A DNA stretch of 64,000 bases from Paraescarpia echinospica (Eukaryota > Annelida > Polychaeta > Sabellida > Siboglinidae): contig CM034534.1 in NCBI GenBank assembly GCA_020002185.1, positions 67,867,452 to 67,931,451 on the forward strand. The letters run 5' to 3'. How positions within the stretch are numbered: the stretch's first letter is position 1; each line of letters starts with the position of its first letter. A program made the position numbers and the translations under genes. The notes beneath the pieces are model-generated. The model did no database searches. It was given only the letters and a program-made list of their open reading frames with translations, and was not told the origin of the DNA. This document shows positions 33,241 through 45,348 of this stretch, piece by piece.

Positions 33241-34330
33241 CTGAAAAAGATGTATGTATGACTATTTTCTAGGCAATCTTCATAATTTGACTATGTGTAC
33301 TATTATTATGGGTAATATGTTCAACAACAGTTGCTAACTTTACTTTATATAATTACTCAAACAGAGATTTCGGGTTTTATCATGCTATCTTACTAACAAT
33401 GAATTTTTCACTAATAAATCAACCAAGATCTACCGTTACGCCTTTGCTACAAATTAATGAACAATGTCATGTTTGGCTTTCCATACCGCGCATTTTCAAA
33501 TCGCTCAACCATATAAATGCATAATAATCCAAAACAATCAATTCAGAAATTTATTATAACTTTTCTAACAATCTGTAAACAAGTAATTAATACAATAGCT
33601 GTTATTTATTTAGAATATAGATCCACTGCGTAAAATGTCTTGAGAGGGTTTACGAAAACGGTTTGTTCTATTAAGGTAGGGTGGGGTAAGGCGCCTATAC
33701 GAGGCGAGACGCCCACCCGTCCTATCTACGTAACAACGATTCAGATTGGCACTATAGTTTGTGTAAATCCGTTCTGCCACACAGCGGATGAACAGAAACA
33801 TAAAAAGAAACAAGACTTTCACAATCGTGAGTACAAAATGTGACTTTGTTGATTTGTAGGTTTAAAATAGTAAAAAAGGTGATTTCCTGTTTCGTTGTAA
33901 AACTCAGTGGTTATCATAAATAACCATAACAAATATGATTCTCTTACGAAAAATATGTAGACTAACATTTGGTAACAGTTAAATGAGCGATAATTAAACA
34001 GCAGACTACATACAGCTATCTTAAGTACTGGTTTAATTAATATATATGTGATATTATTGCTCGTGTTTGGATTTTAAAACATTGGCTTTCGATACACAAT
34101 TGTAAGATCTAATCTTGTGGCAAACACTTGATTCCTTATATTAGCGAGTTAATGGATATATAAAAAAAATACAAATCACCACAATTAAGTATCGTAACCG
34201 TTAACTTGCTGGCCAGTGGAAGTCAGTGCGCCAAAACTCATTTGCATTTATGTATGGACAGCCAATAAAAAGAAAATGTTACAAAAAATGACTGACAGGG
34301 TACGTATATAGTTCATGACAAAAATCGAGG
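33241..34330. other. Upstream part of candidate transposon
   Basis: No convincing coding sequence. The GC-rich patch at 33670-33725 (GGCGCCTATACGAGGCGAGACGCC) contains the short inverted repeat GGCGCCT/AGGCGAG. The rest is AT-rich. Confidence 0.35.
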
Positions 34331-34590
34331 TTCCCCATAGTTGATTTTGGTGTTTTTTTTCTGGAAATTCAGGAAGCACTACTGATCATCCTAAAACAAA
34401 AACTGGCTTTTTAAGCGAAATGTCCGGGTTTGGTAAAAAGAATGTACTGATTTCTACTGGACAATTCTCTGGGAAGCATACTGCCATGCTGCAATTAATG
34501 CACGAAAACTATATATATATATATAATATATATATATATTTAAATATATTATTAAGTGGGTTTAAGTAAAATGATTCAGCTAACTAATAC

Positions 34591-35050
<460 letters not shown>

Positions 35051-35499
35051 GACATACACATACATATATACGAACTAGAAGGACGAAAGGTAGGACAAGT
35101 ATAATGCGGTAGGTGAGAAGAATGGTTTCTCTTGATTCCTAAAGTCATGCCATGAATTAATTAAAAGAACAAAGACATTATTTCTGGACACTCTTCAGGA
35201 GATTTCAATTTATTGAATATATATTTTAAATATTGCGAAAATATGACATGTCGTGTAGAGTTTCGGCTCATGTCTTGCAGGCGTCCTCAATACGCATGAT
35301 TCATGGTTGAGTGGGAGGGCGTGAAAGCAGTGGATATGAAAACCAATGGTAGAAGAATACACGTATAAGAGGCAAATAAGATACGAACAACATAAATACC
35401 AATCAATAGAGAAGCTGTCACACTTATACAATGACGTCATCAGACTGGAACATCTTACGTAATAACGAAGGCTGTCTGATACCAGGTGAAAGTCCATAC
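35051..35499. other. Intergenic, nothing recognised
   Basis: No supported gene or repeat apart from the microsatellite ends on either side. Confidence 0.4.
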
Positions 35500-35640
35500 G
35501 AGCGACATAACGAGTGACATAACGAGTGACACAACGAGTGACATAACGAGTGGCATAACGAGTGGCATAACGAGTGGCTTAACAAGTGACATAACGCGTG
35601 ACATAACGAATGACATAACGAGTGACATAATGAGTGACAA
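35500..35640. repeat. 12-bp minisatellite, about 12 copies
   Basis: Head-to-tail copies of GAGTGACATAAC with variants GAGTGGCATAAC, GAGTGACACAAC and GCGTGACATAAC. The period is a multiple of three, so a minus-strand frame reads as a four-residue repeat (MSLV). That is a consequence of the array, not evidence of a gene. Confidence 0.9.
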
Positions 35641-35779
35641 TTTAATTAATTTCACAGTCAGTTAACTTTGTGTTTATTGACGTTTCGACTGTGAAATAAG
35701 TAAAAAACACCAGGCATTTGAAGCGTCCTGTCTGGTGAACCGCGTCACTCAAATACGACAAGTACATGTAGTTGTAATG

Positions 35780-36115
35780 TTTGACTATGTTAAGAAGAAA
35801 CGCATTCAATATGAACAGAAAAAGATGTGCAAAATGGACTGAACGATGCCCGAGTGAAAGAAGGCGCGGAGTAGATGTATACAACCGGAGGGACGAAATC
35901 GGGATGCAGTGCGGCTTAGCGGGTAGATTAGGAAGGAGCCGGGTGATCTGGACAGGTCGCATTATATGAATGGGTACAGGCAGACCACCGAAGCGAGCAG
36001 AGGCAGAGTTACATCAAGGCAGCAAGAAAAGAGAAGACCACAACTGAGATGGGAGAACTGAGAGATATTTTAGAAAGACGGAGGAACAAGGCAGATGGAG
36101 AGAGAGGGAGAGCGA
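35780..36115 (+). mobile_element. LINE C-terminal relic
   Basis: The plus strand reads RRDEIGMQCGLAGRLGRSR and VIWTGRII. After a stop it continues MGTGRPPKRAEAELHQGSKK and, after further frame damage, QLRWEN and YFRKTEEQGRW. This order (GHV-M / RPPKR / RGRPQLRW / KRYLRK) is the usual end of many LINE ORF2 proteins. It runs directly into a GA-rich microsatellite. Confidence 0.65.
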
Positions 36116-36136
36116 GAGAAAAGAAGAGAGAGAGGA

Positions 36137-36167
<31 letters not shown>

Positions 36168-36481
36168 GAGATAGGAAGAGAGAGGGAGACAGACAGACAT
36201 AGAGGAAACAGAGAGGAGAGAGAGAGAGAGGAGAGAGAAGAGAGAGAAAGGAGAGAGAGAGGAGAGAAAGAGGAGAGAAAGAGGAGAGAGAGGTAGAGAG
36301 AAGAGAGAGAGAGAGTGGAGAGAGAGAGGAGAGAGAGAGAACGATGAGAGAGAGAGAGAGAGGAGAGAGAGAGAGGGGGAGAGGAGACAGAAATACAGAG
36401 AGACAGACAGACCGACCGACAGACAAAGAGAGACATAGAGACACACGAACAAGAAGAAGAAGAAGAAGAAGAAGAAGAAGA
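36096..36481. repeat. Purine-rich GA/GGA/CAGA tract ending in (GAA)n
   Basis: Imperfect GA and GAGGA repeats from 36096, CAGACAGACC repeats near 36400, then (AAG)n/(GAA)n at 36450-36481. The GAA part corresponds to the (TTC)n tail of the minus-strand LINE that starts here. Confidence 0.95.
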
Positions 36482-36699
36482 ATTTGTTTTACTTGACCCA
36501 GACATTTCAAATAATACATACAATACATCCATGTCAAACAATAAAAATAATACAAATATATAACCTTATGGGAAACATGGTATAATGTATGATAAATAAC
36601 AAAAAGTAGGGTCAGGAGACTCCTCTAAGACTTTGGTAGTCGCTATCGAGGAGCCACCTTTTGTAATAATACTTTAACTTAATCAATACATCACCTAAT

Positions 36700-37706
36700 C
36701 AAATTATTCCAGAACAAGAATAAGAAAAAAATCATAAGATGTATGCATGTGTGTAGTGTGAGTAAGGTGGTTGTCGGTTCTTAATTTTGCATACATATGT
36801 AGCAATTTTGCCTTGTGCATGTTACTTAATAGTTTTGTAAAAAAATAAAGTTTAATATACTTGGCAAATCCTTGTGAACAATGTGTAGTAAGCTTTTCTT
36901 TGATTATATCAGGAATGTTATTTAGTAGAAGTGGCAAATTATGCCTAAGACATTTCTTAGCAAATTCATGTTTAATTTTATAAGTGTATATTTTATTCCT
37001 GACTCTTGTATCATGATTATGTACCTCATAGTTAAACATTATCCTCCAGTTTTGTAAATAAACTGGTATGTCATTGTGTAAATATGTATAGTAACATTTT
37101 AATTGTTGTAATTTAAGGATGTCATCTACTTTTAACAAGTTGAGTTTTTTGTGAAGTGGTTCTGTGTGGGATGTATAATTACTTAAGGTAATAATTCTCA
37201 GGGCTTTTTTTTAAAGTTTTATTATTCTATTTGATTGAAAGCCCCATGCCATGATGCAATAATTAATGTGTGGCACTATTAAAGAATTATATAATATTAT
37301 TTTAATATGAAAAGGTAACACGTTTCAATTTATTTAAAATGCAAATTTGTTTAGAACAAGCATTTGATATTTTTTCAGTGTGCTTTTTCCAGTTTAGATT
37401 TGTATCTATAATTAAACCCAAAAAATTTAATTCTTTGACTTGTTCAATATTTACATTGTCTATCTTCAGAGTAAGTGTATGTTTATTTTTCTTTGTCTTT
37501 TGAAATGTCATGTATTTAGATTTTGCTATGTTTAGCTATAATTTATTTATTTTGAGCCATTCGTTTATTTTTAAAAGTTCTTTATTTATTAAAGTTTCTA
37601 AATTTTCGTGATGTGTTATCGCTGAAAGTGTTTAGTGTACTTGATAGACTTGTATCATCAGCATAAATTATGAAATTAAACATTTTACTGGCTTGTGCAA
37701 AATCAT

Positions 37707-37742
<36 letters not shown>

Positions 37743-39560
37743 AATAACAGGGGTCCTAAGATTGAACTTTGTGGTACACCTGTTGTTAGTGATAACATAT
37801 TTGATTCTATATTGTCAATTTCCATATAGTGTTTACGATTTGTTAGGTAACTGCTGAATAAGTTCAGATTTGTTCCATATATACCATAATATTTCAATTT
37901 GTCAATTAAAATGAAATGTTTAAATTAATTATAGTGCCGCGTATTCAGTTGACTGTTTAGGTCGGAATCCATACTGATGGTCCAAAAAGCTGTCTTTAAA
38001 GTAAGATGATAATTGGTAAAAAAATATTTTTTCAAGTACTTTTGAAATAGCTGGTAGAAGAGATGTGGGTCTATAATTATTAAATACTGCTGGCTCACCT
38101 TTTTTTTAAATTGGAATTACCTTAAAAATTGTTAGTTTATCATGGAATATTCCTGTGGTTAATACTTGATTTGTTAATAAAGTTCAATATTTGGTTAGTG
38201 CCGGTTCAAGCCTTTTTTAGCAGTTTGGTAGAGAGACCATCACATCCACAGCTACGTTTGTTGAATAGATTAATTATTGTTCTCTTTACGGTATCTTCTT
38301 CAACGAATTTAAATGTAAAATTACAGTTTACTATTTTATTTAGATAATATGAATGATCATGAATACCTTTGTATTTAATATCATTTGCCAGATTACTACT
38401 TATATTGGTAAATAATGTATTGAATTTATTTGCAATTTCTAATTTGTCTGCCACAATAGAATCAGATTCTTTAAAATATTTTGGAAATGATTTATTAACT
38501 ATATGTTTCCATGGGATTTCATTTATAGTTTTCCAAGTGTTTTTTATATCAAATTTAAATTGATTAAAACATTTGTCAAAATATGATTGCTTTGCTTTGC
38601 GAAAACTTCTTTTCAAAATACTATTGTACGTTTTTAGATTAATCAATAATACGCCACATTCAGAAGATTCAGGGTTTGTGATTTTTAATTGTTTGTAAAG
38701 TTTGTCTCTGTATCTTATTGAGGTTAGCAAGCCTTGAGTTATCCATGTAGATTTGTTATGTTTATATTTATTAAATTTCACTAATTTGCTAGTCATATAT
38801 TTATTTTTAGCTTGATTTATTTCATTGATGATAATGTTATAATTATGGTTTGGATCAGCATTTGAACTTGTATCTATTTTTTATGTATATCAGAAGAGAT
38901 TATATAATTTTTTACTTTTTAACATAGCCTCTTTATTTTATACATTAACTCGTATAAATTTTGTAGGATGTTCCTCTTTTAGAGCAGTGTCCATAAGCAT
39001 AAAATATGGTTAATGATCAGAAATTGTTTTAATTTAATATTCTTGCTGTACTTTGCAAAATATGCTTTGTTAAATTACAAAAAAAATTATCAATAAGTGT
39101 ACCAGTACCTGCTGTGACCCTTGTAGGAAGAGTAATTTGGGGGAAGAGACTAAATGAAGTTAACATATAAAAGAAAGTGCTACAGTGTTTTTGCTCATTT
39201 ATTTTTTTGATATATTTATATTGTAGTCCCCTGCAAGAATAAGGTTGTTGTTTTGATGATGTTGCATAGATGGTATGACCATTGTAAATTCGTTATAGTT
39301 TTCAGTTAAAGGCCTTGGAGGTCGGTATATATTTCCTATAGTGTCTGTTTGTGGTAAGCCTCCTCCATTTACTTGTATTATTTGTCCCTCCCATTGTTCA
39401 TACATATTTAATTTCATCTTTACTTCATAATCAAAATGTTTATCTGTATATATTAATAATCTGCCTTTAGTGCTGCAACTTTTTCCTTGGGATATACAGT
39501 CATATCCATTTAATTGAATTAGTGATAAGTCATCATTATCAGATAGCTAGCTCTCTTGGA
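36700..39560 (-). pseudogene. LINE ORF2: endonuclease-reverse transcriptase, broken
   Basis: The endonuclease remains as IGNIYRPPRPLTENYNEF and LILAGDYNINI (39199-39417). The linker and RT start are open at 38206-38796, including STWITQGLLTSIRYRDKLY, AKQSYFDKCF and LFNKRSCGCDGLSTKLLKK. RT core fragments include TTGVPQSSILGPLLFIIYI (37740-37800, followed by an (AT)n expansion) and ELNFLGLIIDTNLNWKKH (37360-37440). The C-terminal part is open at 36704-37138. Frameshifts, stops and the AT expansion disrupt it. Motif wording fits the CR1/Jockey group. Confidence 0.8.
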
Positions 39561-40150
39561 GATAGATTATGCTAAATTTAAATTTTAAGGAAGATAAGTC
39601 ATTTATAAATGCCTCGAGCTCAACTAAACATTGCGTTAATGGACTGTATATTTGAGCTTAGAATACTGAAATGTTTATTATTGTTTTGGACTAATATTTT
39701 TTTTTTTTTAAATCATAATATGATGATCTGCGAATTGTTGGCGCTTCATTATTTTCATCAACAATATTACTGATGTTTAGAATATTATTTAGACAATTAT
39801 TTGTAATACCACCTGTAAATTGGAGAAAAGTTTCGTCGGTTATCATTTCAGTGTATTTTACATTTTAATGAGATCAGCATATTTTCAATGTGCAGTAATG
39901 TTTCAGTAAGAGTGTGTGCCTTTAGTGTTTGAGTTACTAGATTTTGTTTAATAATATTTGTATTTTGTTCATGTAAAGCTAAAGCGGTGCATGATAAGTA
40001 GCTACTTAAAGTGTCAGAGATAGAAAAAACAGATTATGTTTAGAAAAAAATACAACAAATAAAAGGTGATGCAATACAAAAAAGTCAGGACCATTTGACA
40101 AGATGACCCAGAAAAATAAACTTAAGAATAAAACTATATTTCTAGTGGTA

Positions 40151-40755
40151 GGAGCTAATGCATTCTAATGCATTCTAACCAACACATTTCCAACATATAT
40201 AAATGCAAAAAGGTAATTATATTATAACAAATAAAAAGTCATGTGTGGAAAATAAATAAACATTAAACAGAAAACGAATCACAAGTCACGACACAAATGA
40301 GTGACAAATTGCACTAAGAGATTTAAAAAATGATATAGAGAATACTGCAAATAGCAAAGCAAGATATTGAAAGTAAACGTACGTAATACAAAAGCAGATA
40401 CCTTTTAAACAACTTTTTTATGTACATAATGTTCCTATAGCAGACATTGCAAATGCTAATGCAATCTAATGTAATTTAACCAACACATTTCCAACATATA
40501 TAAATGCATAGGTTATTATATTATAACAAATAAAAAAGTCATGTTTGGAAAATAAACAAACATTAAACAGAAAACGAATCACAAGTCACGACACAAGTGA
40601 GTGACAAACTGCACTAAGGTATTCAAAAAAGTTGATGTAAGGAACCCTGCAAATAGCAAAACAAGATATTGAGAAAAAAACGTACGTTAATACAAAAACA
40701 GGTACCTTTTAACCAACTTATTTGCATACATACAGTTCATATAGCAGACATTGCC
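40151..40755. repeat. 301-bp tandem duplication in LINE spacer
   Basis: CCAACACATTTCCAACATAT at 40179 recurs at 40480. The following ~275 bp match closely (ACAGAAAACGAATCACAAGT, AAGATATTGA, CAGACATTGC). Two copies lie between ORF1 and ORF2 of the minus-strand LINE. Confidence 0.9.
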
Positions 40756-40854
40756 AATAGCAGAACTAGATTTCGTGTCAGTCAGAAATGTCACGTGAGC
40801 AACAATTAATTGTTCATATCATCATTACCGACATTTGGTGCTATGCCTTGCATT

Positions 40855-41584
40855 TCATTGGTACTTGTCCAGCTCATTCGAGGTGTATGTCCTGTGAATG
40901 ACGTTGTTGACATCCTTGATTACAATGTTCCCATTGTACGTCCAGCAGTCTCTGATTTTGTTTGCCTTTTTCAACACTCTTGTTGCGTAAGCCAACTTTG
41001 AGCGTATTGTTGTCAAATCTTCATTTATGAAGATCTTCAAACTTCGCTCGGCTACTCGTTCGTTCTTTTGTTTAAGTGAAGCTCTTGACTGAAACACTCT
41101 GTCGCGTGTCTTCTCCGATTTTAAGCGGACGATTACGGGTCGCGGCCGTTTTGCGACCAATTCTGAATACCCGTTCAAAGTCGCTGGGCAATACAGCAGG
41201 ACAGATTTTCATGTACTCGTTGCAAATTTTGATGACCTTTGACTCAAGGTCCTCCCCATGACCTGTCTCCTCAATGCCACTGAAACGTAGGTTTGCCCTA
41301 CGGCCATATTGTTCATTGTCATCAATTTGGTTCTGGAGATAAATAACCTTATCTTCAAGCAGTGCAATTTTATTGTTTTTTTCATCCAGTTGCTGTTGAA
41401 AGTTTGTGAACGTTTGTCTCAATTCACGAATCTCTTTGGCGAGTTCATCCGGAGCGAGAACCTGTTTCATTTTGTTCAGCACTGCTGAATCGTTGAGGGC
41501 TGCAATTAGTCTTAGAACTAACTGATATTCTTGGTTGTCCTCGACATTGCTTGATCTACGCGATTTCGGCATGTTATATCTCAA
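40855..41584 (-). pseudogene. LINE ORF1: coiled coil plus RRM-like, one frameshift
   Basis: From an ATG near 41572 (MPKSRRSSNVEDNQEYQ) the minus strand encodes a predicted coiled coil (LRQTFTNFQQQLDEKNNKIA). An RRM-like segment follows, NLRFSGIEETGHGEDLESKV and DFERVFRIGRK. After a single frame change near 41130 comes a basic C-terminal domain, RPRPVIVRLKSEKTRDRVFQ and SLKIFINEDLTTIRSKLAYA, ending GNIVIKDVNNVIHR. This is the normal ORF1 layout of L1/CR1-type LINEs: an RNA-binding chaperone that coats element RNA. Confidence 0.75.
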
Positions 41585-41937
41585 CTTGCAAACGCAGTCA
41601 TGCGGAACACAATAAGAAGTGGCTGTCTACAGTTCCACTGTCCGGCGTTGTTTGCCAGTGCCAGACGTTGTTACGTAATGCACCTACACAGGTACGCACT
41701 GACACTGAGGCGTAATGTGCGTCGTTTTCAGGCTTAAGTTATTGAACTAACAGCAGCTAAGCAACTTCCATCTAGCACTTTCACAAAGTCCGAAAAGTTC
41801 AGCGCGCTCTATCTCCTTCGGCCAATCACCCACCTTGAAAACCTCCGCACTCCAACGCCTCACCACCACAAAATCTATCAAAGCCCGGGACACACCAGAA
41901 TACAGCCTATCCCCGGGCAGCCATCTTGTCTAATATC

Positions 41938-42050
41938 AAACAGACAGACAGACAGACAGAGAGGGAGAGAGACAGAGATACAGACAGACAGACCGATAGA
42001 CAGACAGACAGAGAGAGATACAGACAGACGTACAGGGAGGAGACAGAGAG

Positions 42051-42086
<36 letters not shown>

Positions 42087-42097
42087 GAAACAGAGAG

Positions 42098-42139
<42 letters not shown>

Positions 42140-42356
42140 GAAGAGAGGAGAGACAGACAGACAGACAGACAGACAAAGAGAGAGATAAAGACAGACAAAC
42201 AAACAGACAGATAGACAGACATACAGACAGACAGACAGACAGATATATATATATATATATATAATTATATTTATATATATATATATATATATATACACGC
42301 TACATATAAATATATATAATTATATATATATACATATAATTATATAGATAGATAGG

Positions 42357-42433
<77 letters not shown>
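41938..42433. repeat. Composite microsatellite: CAGA, GA, AT, GATA
   Basis: CAGA repeats from 41938, GA/GAGGA repeats to 42180, CAGA again to 42240, (AT)n at 42241-42293 and (GATA)n at 42346-42433. GGAG-rich purine DNA continues to about 42560. Apparent open frames are translations of the repeats. Confidence 0.97.
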
Positions 42434-42559
42434 TGATAGAGGAGGAAAGAGAGAGGATGAGGGAGGGAAAGAGAGAGAGGGGGAGGAAGGACGCGAGGGG
42501 GAACGGACGAAGGGAGGGAAAGAAGGAGGGAGGGACGAAGGGAGGGAGAATGGGACAGG

Positions 42560-43290
42560 GGAGGGATAGGATGCTGATAGAAAACACGGGATAACGAGGA
42601 CAGTGAGAACTATACAACCAACCAGGACCTAAGCCTCAACCCAGAACAACATGGAACAAAGAGTGAAATAATACAAGATTGATGCAACAGCGAGATGGAA
42701 TAACAACACACAGCGTCACAGCGCACACCCACGGGCCCAGCGACTCTCAGGAAGTGACGTCGCATACATCACTAACGCGGGTGACGATTTCGCCGGAATA
42801 CTGAACGTTTTCTAATTGCACGAAGGAAGTGGAGCGGCATGATACAGATTAGGGGAAGCCCAGACAAGACATGAATGCACACGTAGCTGCCTTATTAAAC
42901 CTTCGAAGTGACATTGCTGCAGGCTTAGCGACTGGCTATTCGGACTAATACCAGTAGGATTTTGTCAGGCGGAATTATGATGACGTTGTTATCGCTGCAG
43001 AATCGATACGATTGACCAGTGCGTAATGCGAATACTCCTGTTACACTTTGTCTGGAATGTTTCTTCTTCTTCTTATTCTTCAATGTCCGCGGTTTTATCC
43101 TTTTCACAACGGTATTGATAATATTAATAACATTAATACTACTAATAATATATCATTGAAAAATAGTATTGCTGATAAATAAAATGACTTTCGCTCGAGC
43201 ACATCTTAAATAGATTGATTTCATACACACAGATGTATTTTACAGAATTATTATTGTATTAACTGTTTAGCCATGCATGACGAAATGTGC
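42560..43290. other. Intergenic, nothing recognised
   Basis: No gene seen. The end (CATGCATGACGAAATGTG, 43272-43289) resembles CATGCATGATGAAATGTG at 48308-48325, beyond the far end of the following LINE. Confidence 0.4.
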
Positions 43291-43876
43291 ATCAGATCAG
43301 AGCGGGAACTTCCGGTGGTGAATTGGTTTGAATTTGGTATAGCAAACTTGCGAAAATATAAGGATATTTGATCAAGATAAGTTATATTATTGAGTGTATA
43401 GCATACATAACGTAATTATAGATATATAGTAAGCAGTATTTTTTGTTAAAAGTTAACTAGAGGGAGTAATCTAGGGTAGATTAAAAGTAGGCGATTTGCG
43501 AGCGATAATTGGGGACGTTAATGTAATCGGAATGTTGTTTACAAAGTGGGTCACTGGCGAAGTTAACGTAACGTGAACGACAATATAATAGCGTTATTTG
43601 AGATAATCGATGTAGTTAGATGAGTAATTAAAACCTGAAATAACAACCTTTTAAAGTGTATATTAGTACACAGGAAACAGTCTTTGTAAAGACTACCTTG
43701 TATCTAAGCCTAACTTGAATACATTGTTATCGACACAGTAACTATGTAAGGCACGGTGTGTCACTGTGTGTTAACAAATATAACTAACTATAACCTAAAC
43801 AATCTGGTGTAAATTGTACACAGAAAAGTCTTTTCAAAGACTATAAAAACTATTTTGAACATAAATAAATTCTGAT

Positions 43877-45275
43877 ATGGCACCTTGCAAGCGGCAACTC
43901 AGGGCAAAACGACACTTAGTTTGCAACGACTGCCAGAGCTGGGTGGATTTTGCGTTGTCTGGCTGTCCAAAATCATGGGTAGAGACCAAAGATGACGGAT
44001 TCACCTTTCGGTGTATGGGGTGTTCGAGGGTGGAATGTCTGATGGAGGAGGTGTGTAAGTTGACGGATATAGTGAAGAAGATGGAGGTGAGACTCAACAT
44101 AGAAATAGATGGAGCAGAGACGGATGACGCGGAGAGAGTTGAGAATTCTACAACACAGAAGGAGCAGAGTTGTGACACGGAGACTGAAGAAAGGAGACTG
44201 AGAGGACGGAAGGTGACCGGTGTGAAGGAACAAGGAATTGAGAAGACAGAGGGACGGAGGAAAAGTGTTCGGCAGAGGAAAAGAAAACGGGTCAGTGGGG
44301 ATAGATCAACAGGTAGTCAGACTGTAGAGAACGAGGAGAGACGCGACAGCGATACAGGTGGTGAAGAGGTAGATACCACAGAGGCAGTTGGTAAGACTGT
44401 GAGACATAAGACTGATGGAAGAAGACAGAATGTTCAGCAAAAAAACAGAAAACATGACAGGCGTGAAGGTGACAGGGGAGAAAGTGACTGTAGTGAAGGA
44501 GGTAGCCGGGGAAAAGGGACGGGAGAGGAGAAAAGAAAATGTGATGGGAAGAAAGATGAAGGGACGAAAGGAAGTGAGAGTAAATGTGCTAGAAGAGACG
44601 ATGACAGGACGAAAGGGGACAAGAGAAAACGCGACAAGAAAGAAGGGAATGGAAGAGAATGTGACAGGAGAGAAGACGGCAAGAGGAAAAGACAACAACC
44701 AGATATATGCAAACCGGAGGAGCTACTCCGAGGCAGTGATTGAGGGGGCAAGGAGAAAAGAGAGAGTGTTTATGGGCGATTCAATTCTGAGAAAAACAGA
44801 CAAGACTATATGCGAGGGGAAGGACGTTGTTGTATGTCTACCGCGGGCTAGGATAGAGCATGTGACCGAAAGGGTAGAGAAGGTATTGGGGCATGGCAAG
44901 GAAGGGTTTATACTAGTACACGTAGGGACAAATAATGCAGACAAGGAGGGAACAACTGGGATAGTAGAGAAGTACAGACATTTAGTGACGAAGCTAAAGA
45001 AAACAAGAGTGGAACAGGTTGTTCTCTCAGGAATTTTGCCAGTAATGGGAGGAAGGGGGGCAACATAGAGAAACTGTAAGAGGATGGCGATCAACTCACT
45101 AGTTGAGCAGATGTGTGAAGGAGAGGGCGTGGGATTCATAGATTTATGGGAATACTTTGTTGGGAGAGAAGATATGTACATGAGAGATGGCCACCATCTA
45201 AGTGGAAAGGGGCAGCAGTATTCTCAGAGAATCTGCTGCGATCTGTCGACAATGGGACAGGTTGCATATATTTAA
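43877..45275 (+). pseudogene. LINE ORF1 with Cys motif and SGNH esterase domain
   Basis: The ORF starts MAPCKRQLRAKRHLVCNDC, and the Cys spacing CNDC...C...CMGC looks like a PHD-like zinc motif. A short helical stretch and about 150 residues of highly charged K/E/R/D linker follow. After a frame change near 44690 comes an SGNH hydrolase: block I MGDSIL (44774-44782), block III HVGTNNAD (44925-44936) and block V MRDGHHLSGKG (45186-45197). This is the esterase domain known from ORF1 of CR1/L2 elements. A TAG at 45066-45068 interrupts the domain. Confidence 0.75.
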
Positions 45276-45348
45276 ACTAGATTCGCAGGGGGGACTAGCA
45301 GAGAAGCCTGAAACTGGAGGCATAGATAAAGACAGCACAAATAATTAA

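Larger units (their letters stand above)
30851..34472. mobile_element. Candidate DNA transposon with imperfect TIRs
   Basis: The segment 30851-30966, read as reverse complement, aligns with 34331-34472. Shared blocks in order are TTCCCC, GTTGATTTTGG, TCAGGAAGC, CTACTG, GCTTTTTAA, AAATGTCCG and ATTTCTACT. The best 60 bp differ at only a few positions; the outer portion has a small indel. The 3.4 kb between them contains one decayed minus-strand gene of a multicopy-looking family (31327-33240). Borders and any target-site duplication could not be fixed. Confidence 0.5.
36482..41930 (-). mobile_element. Nearly full-length CR1/Jockey-group LINE
   Basis: A minus-strand element of about 5.4 kb. 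The 5' end lies at about 41930, with AAGATGGCTGCCC (41915-41927), a YY1-like motif comparable to that at mammalian L1 5' ends. ORF1 (41584 to about 40855), a spacer with a 301-bp tandem repeat, ORF2 (about 39560-36700) and a (TTC)n tail follow. It is flanked on both sides by GA/CAGA microsatellite, as if inserted into one long array. ORF2 has many frameshifts, so the copy is dead. Confidence 0.8.

Noticed and set aside
35455..35655. Repeated MSLV peptide
   Set aside because: Produced by a 12-bp minisatellite whose period is divisible by three; no gene context.
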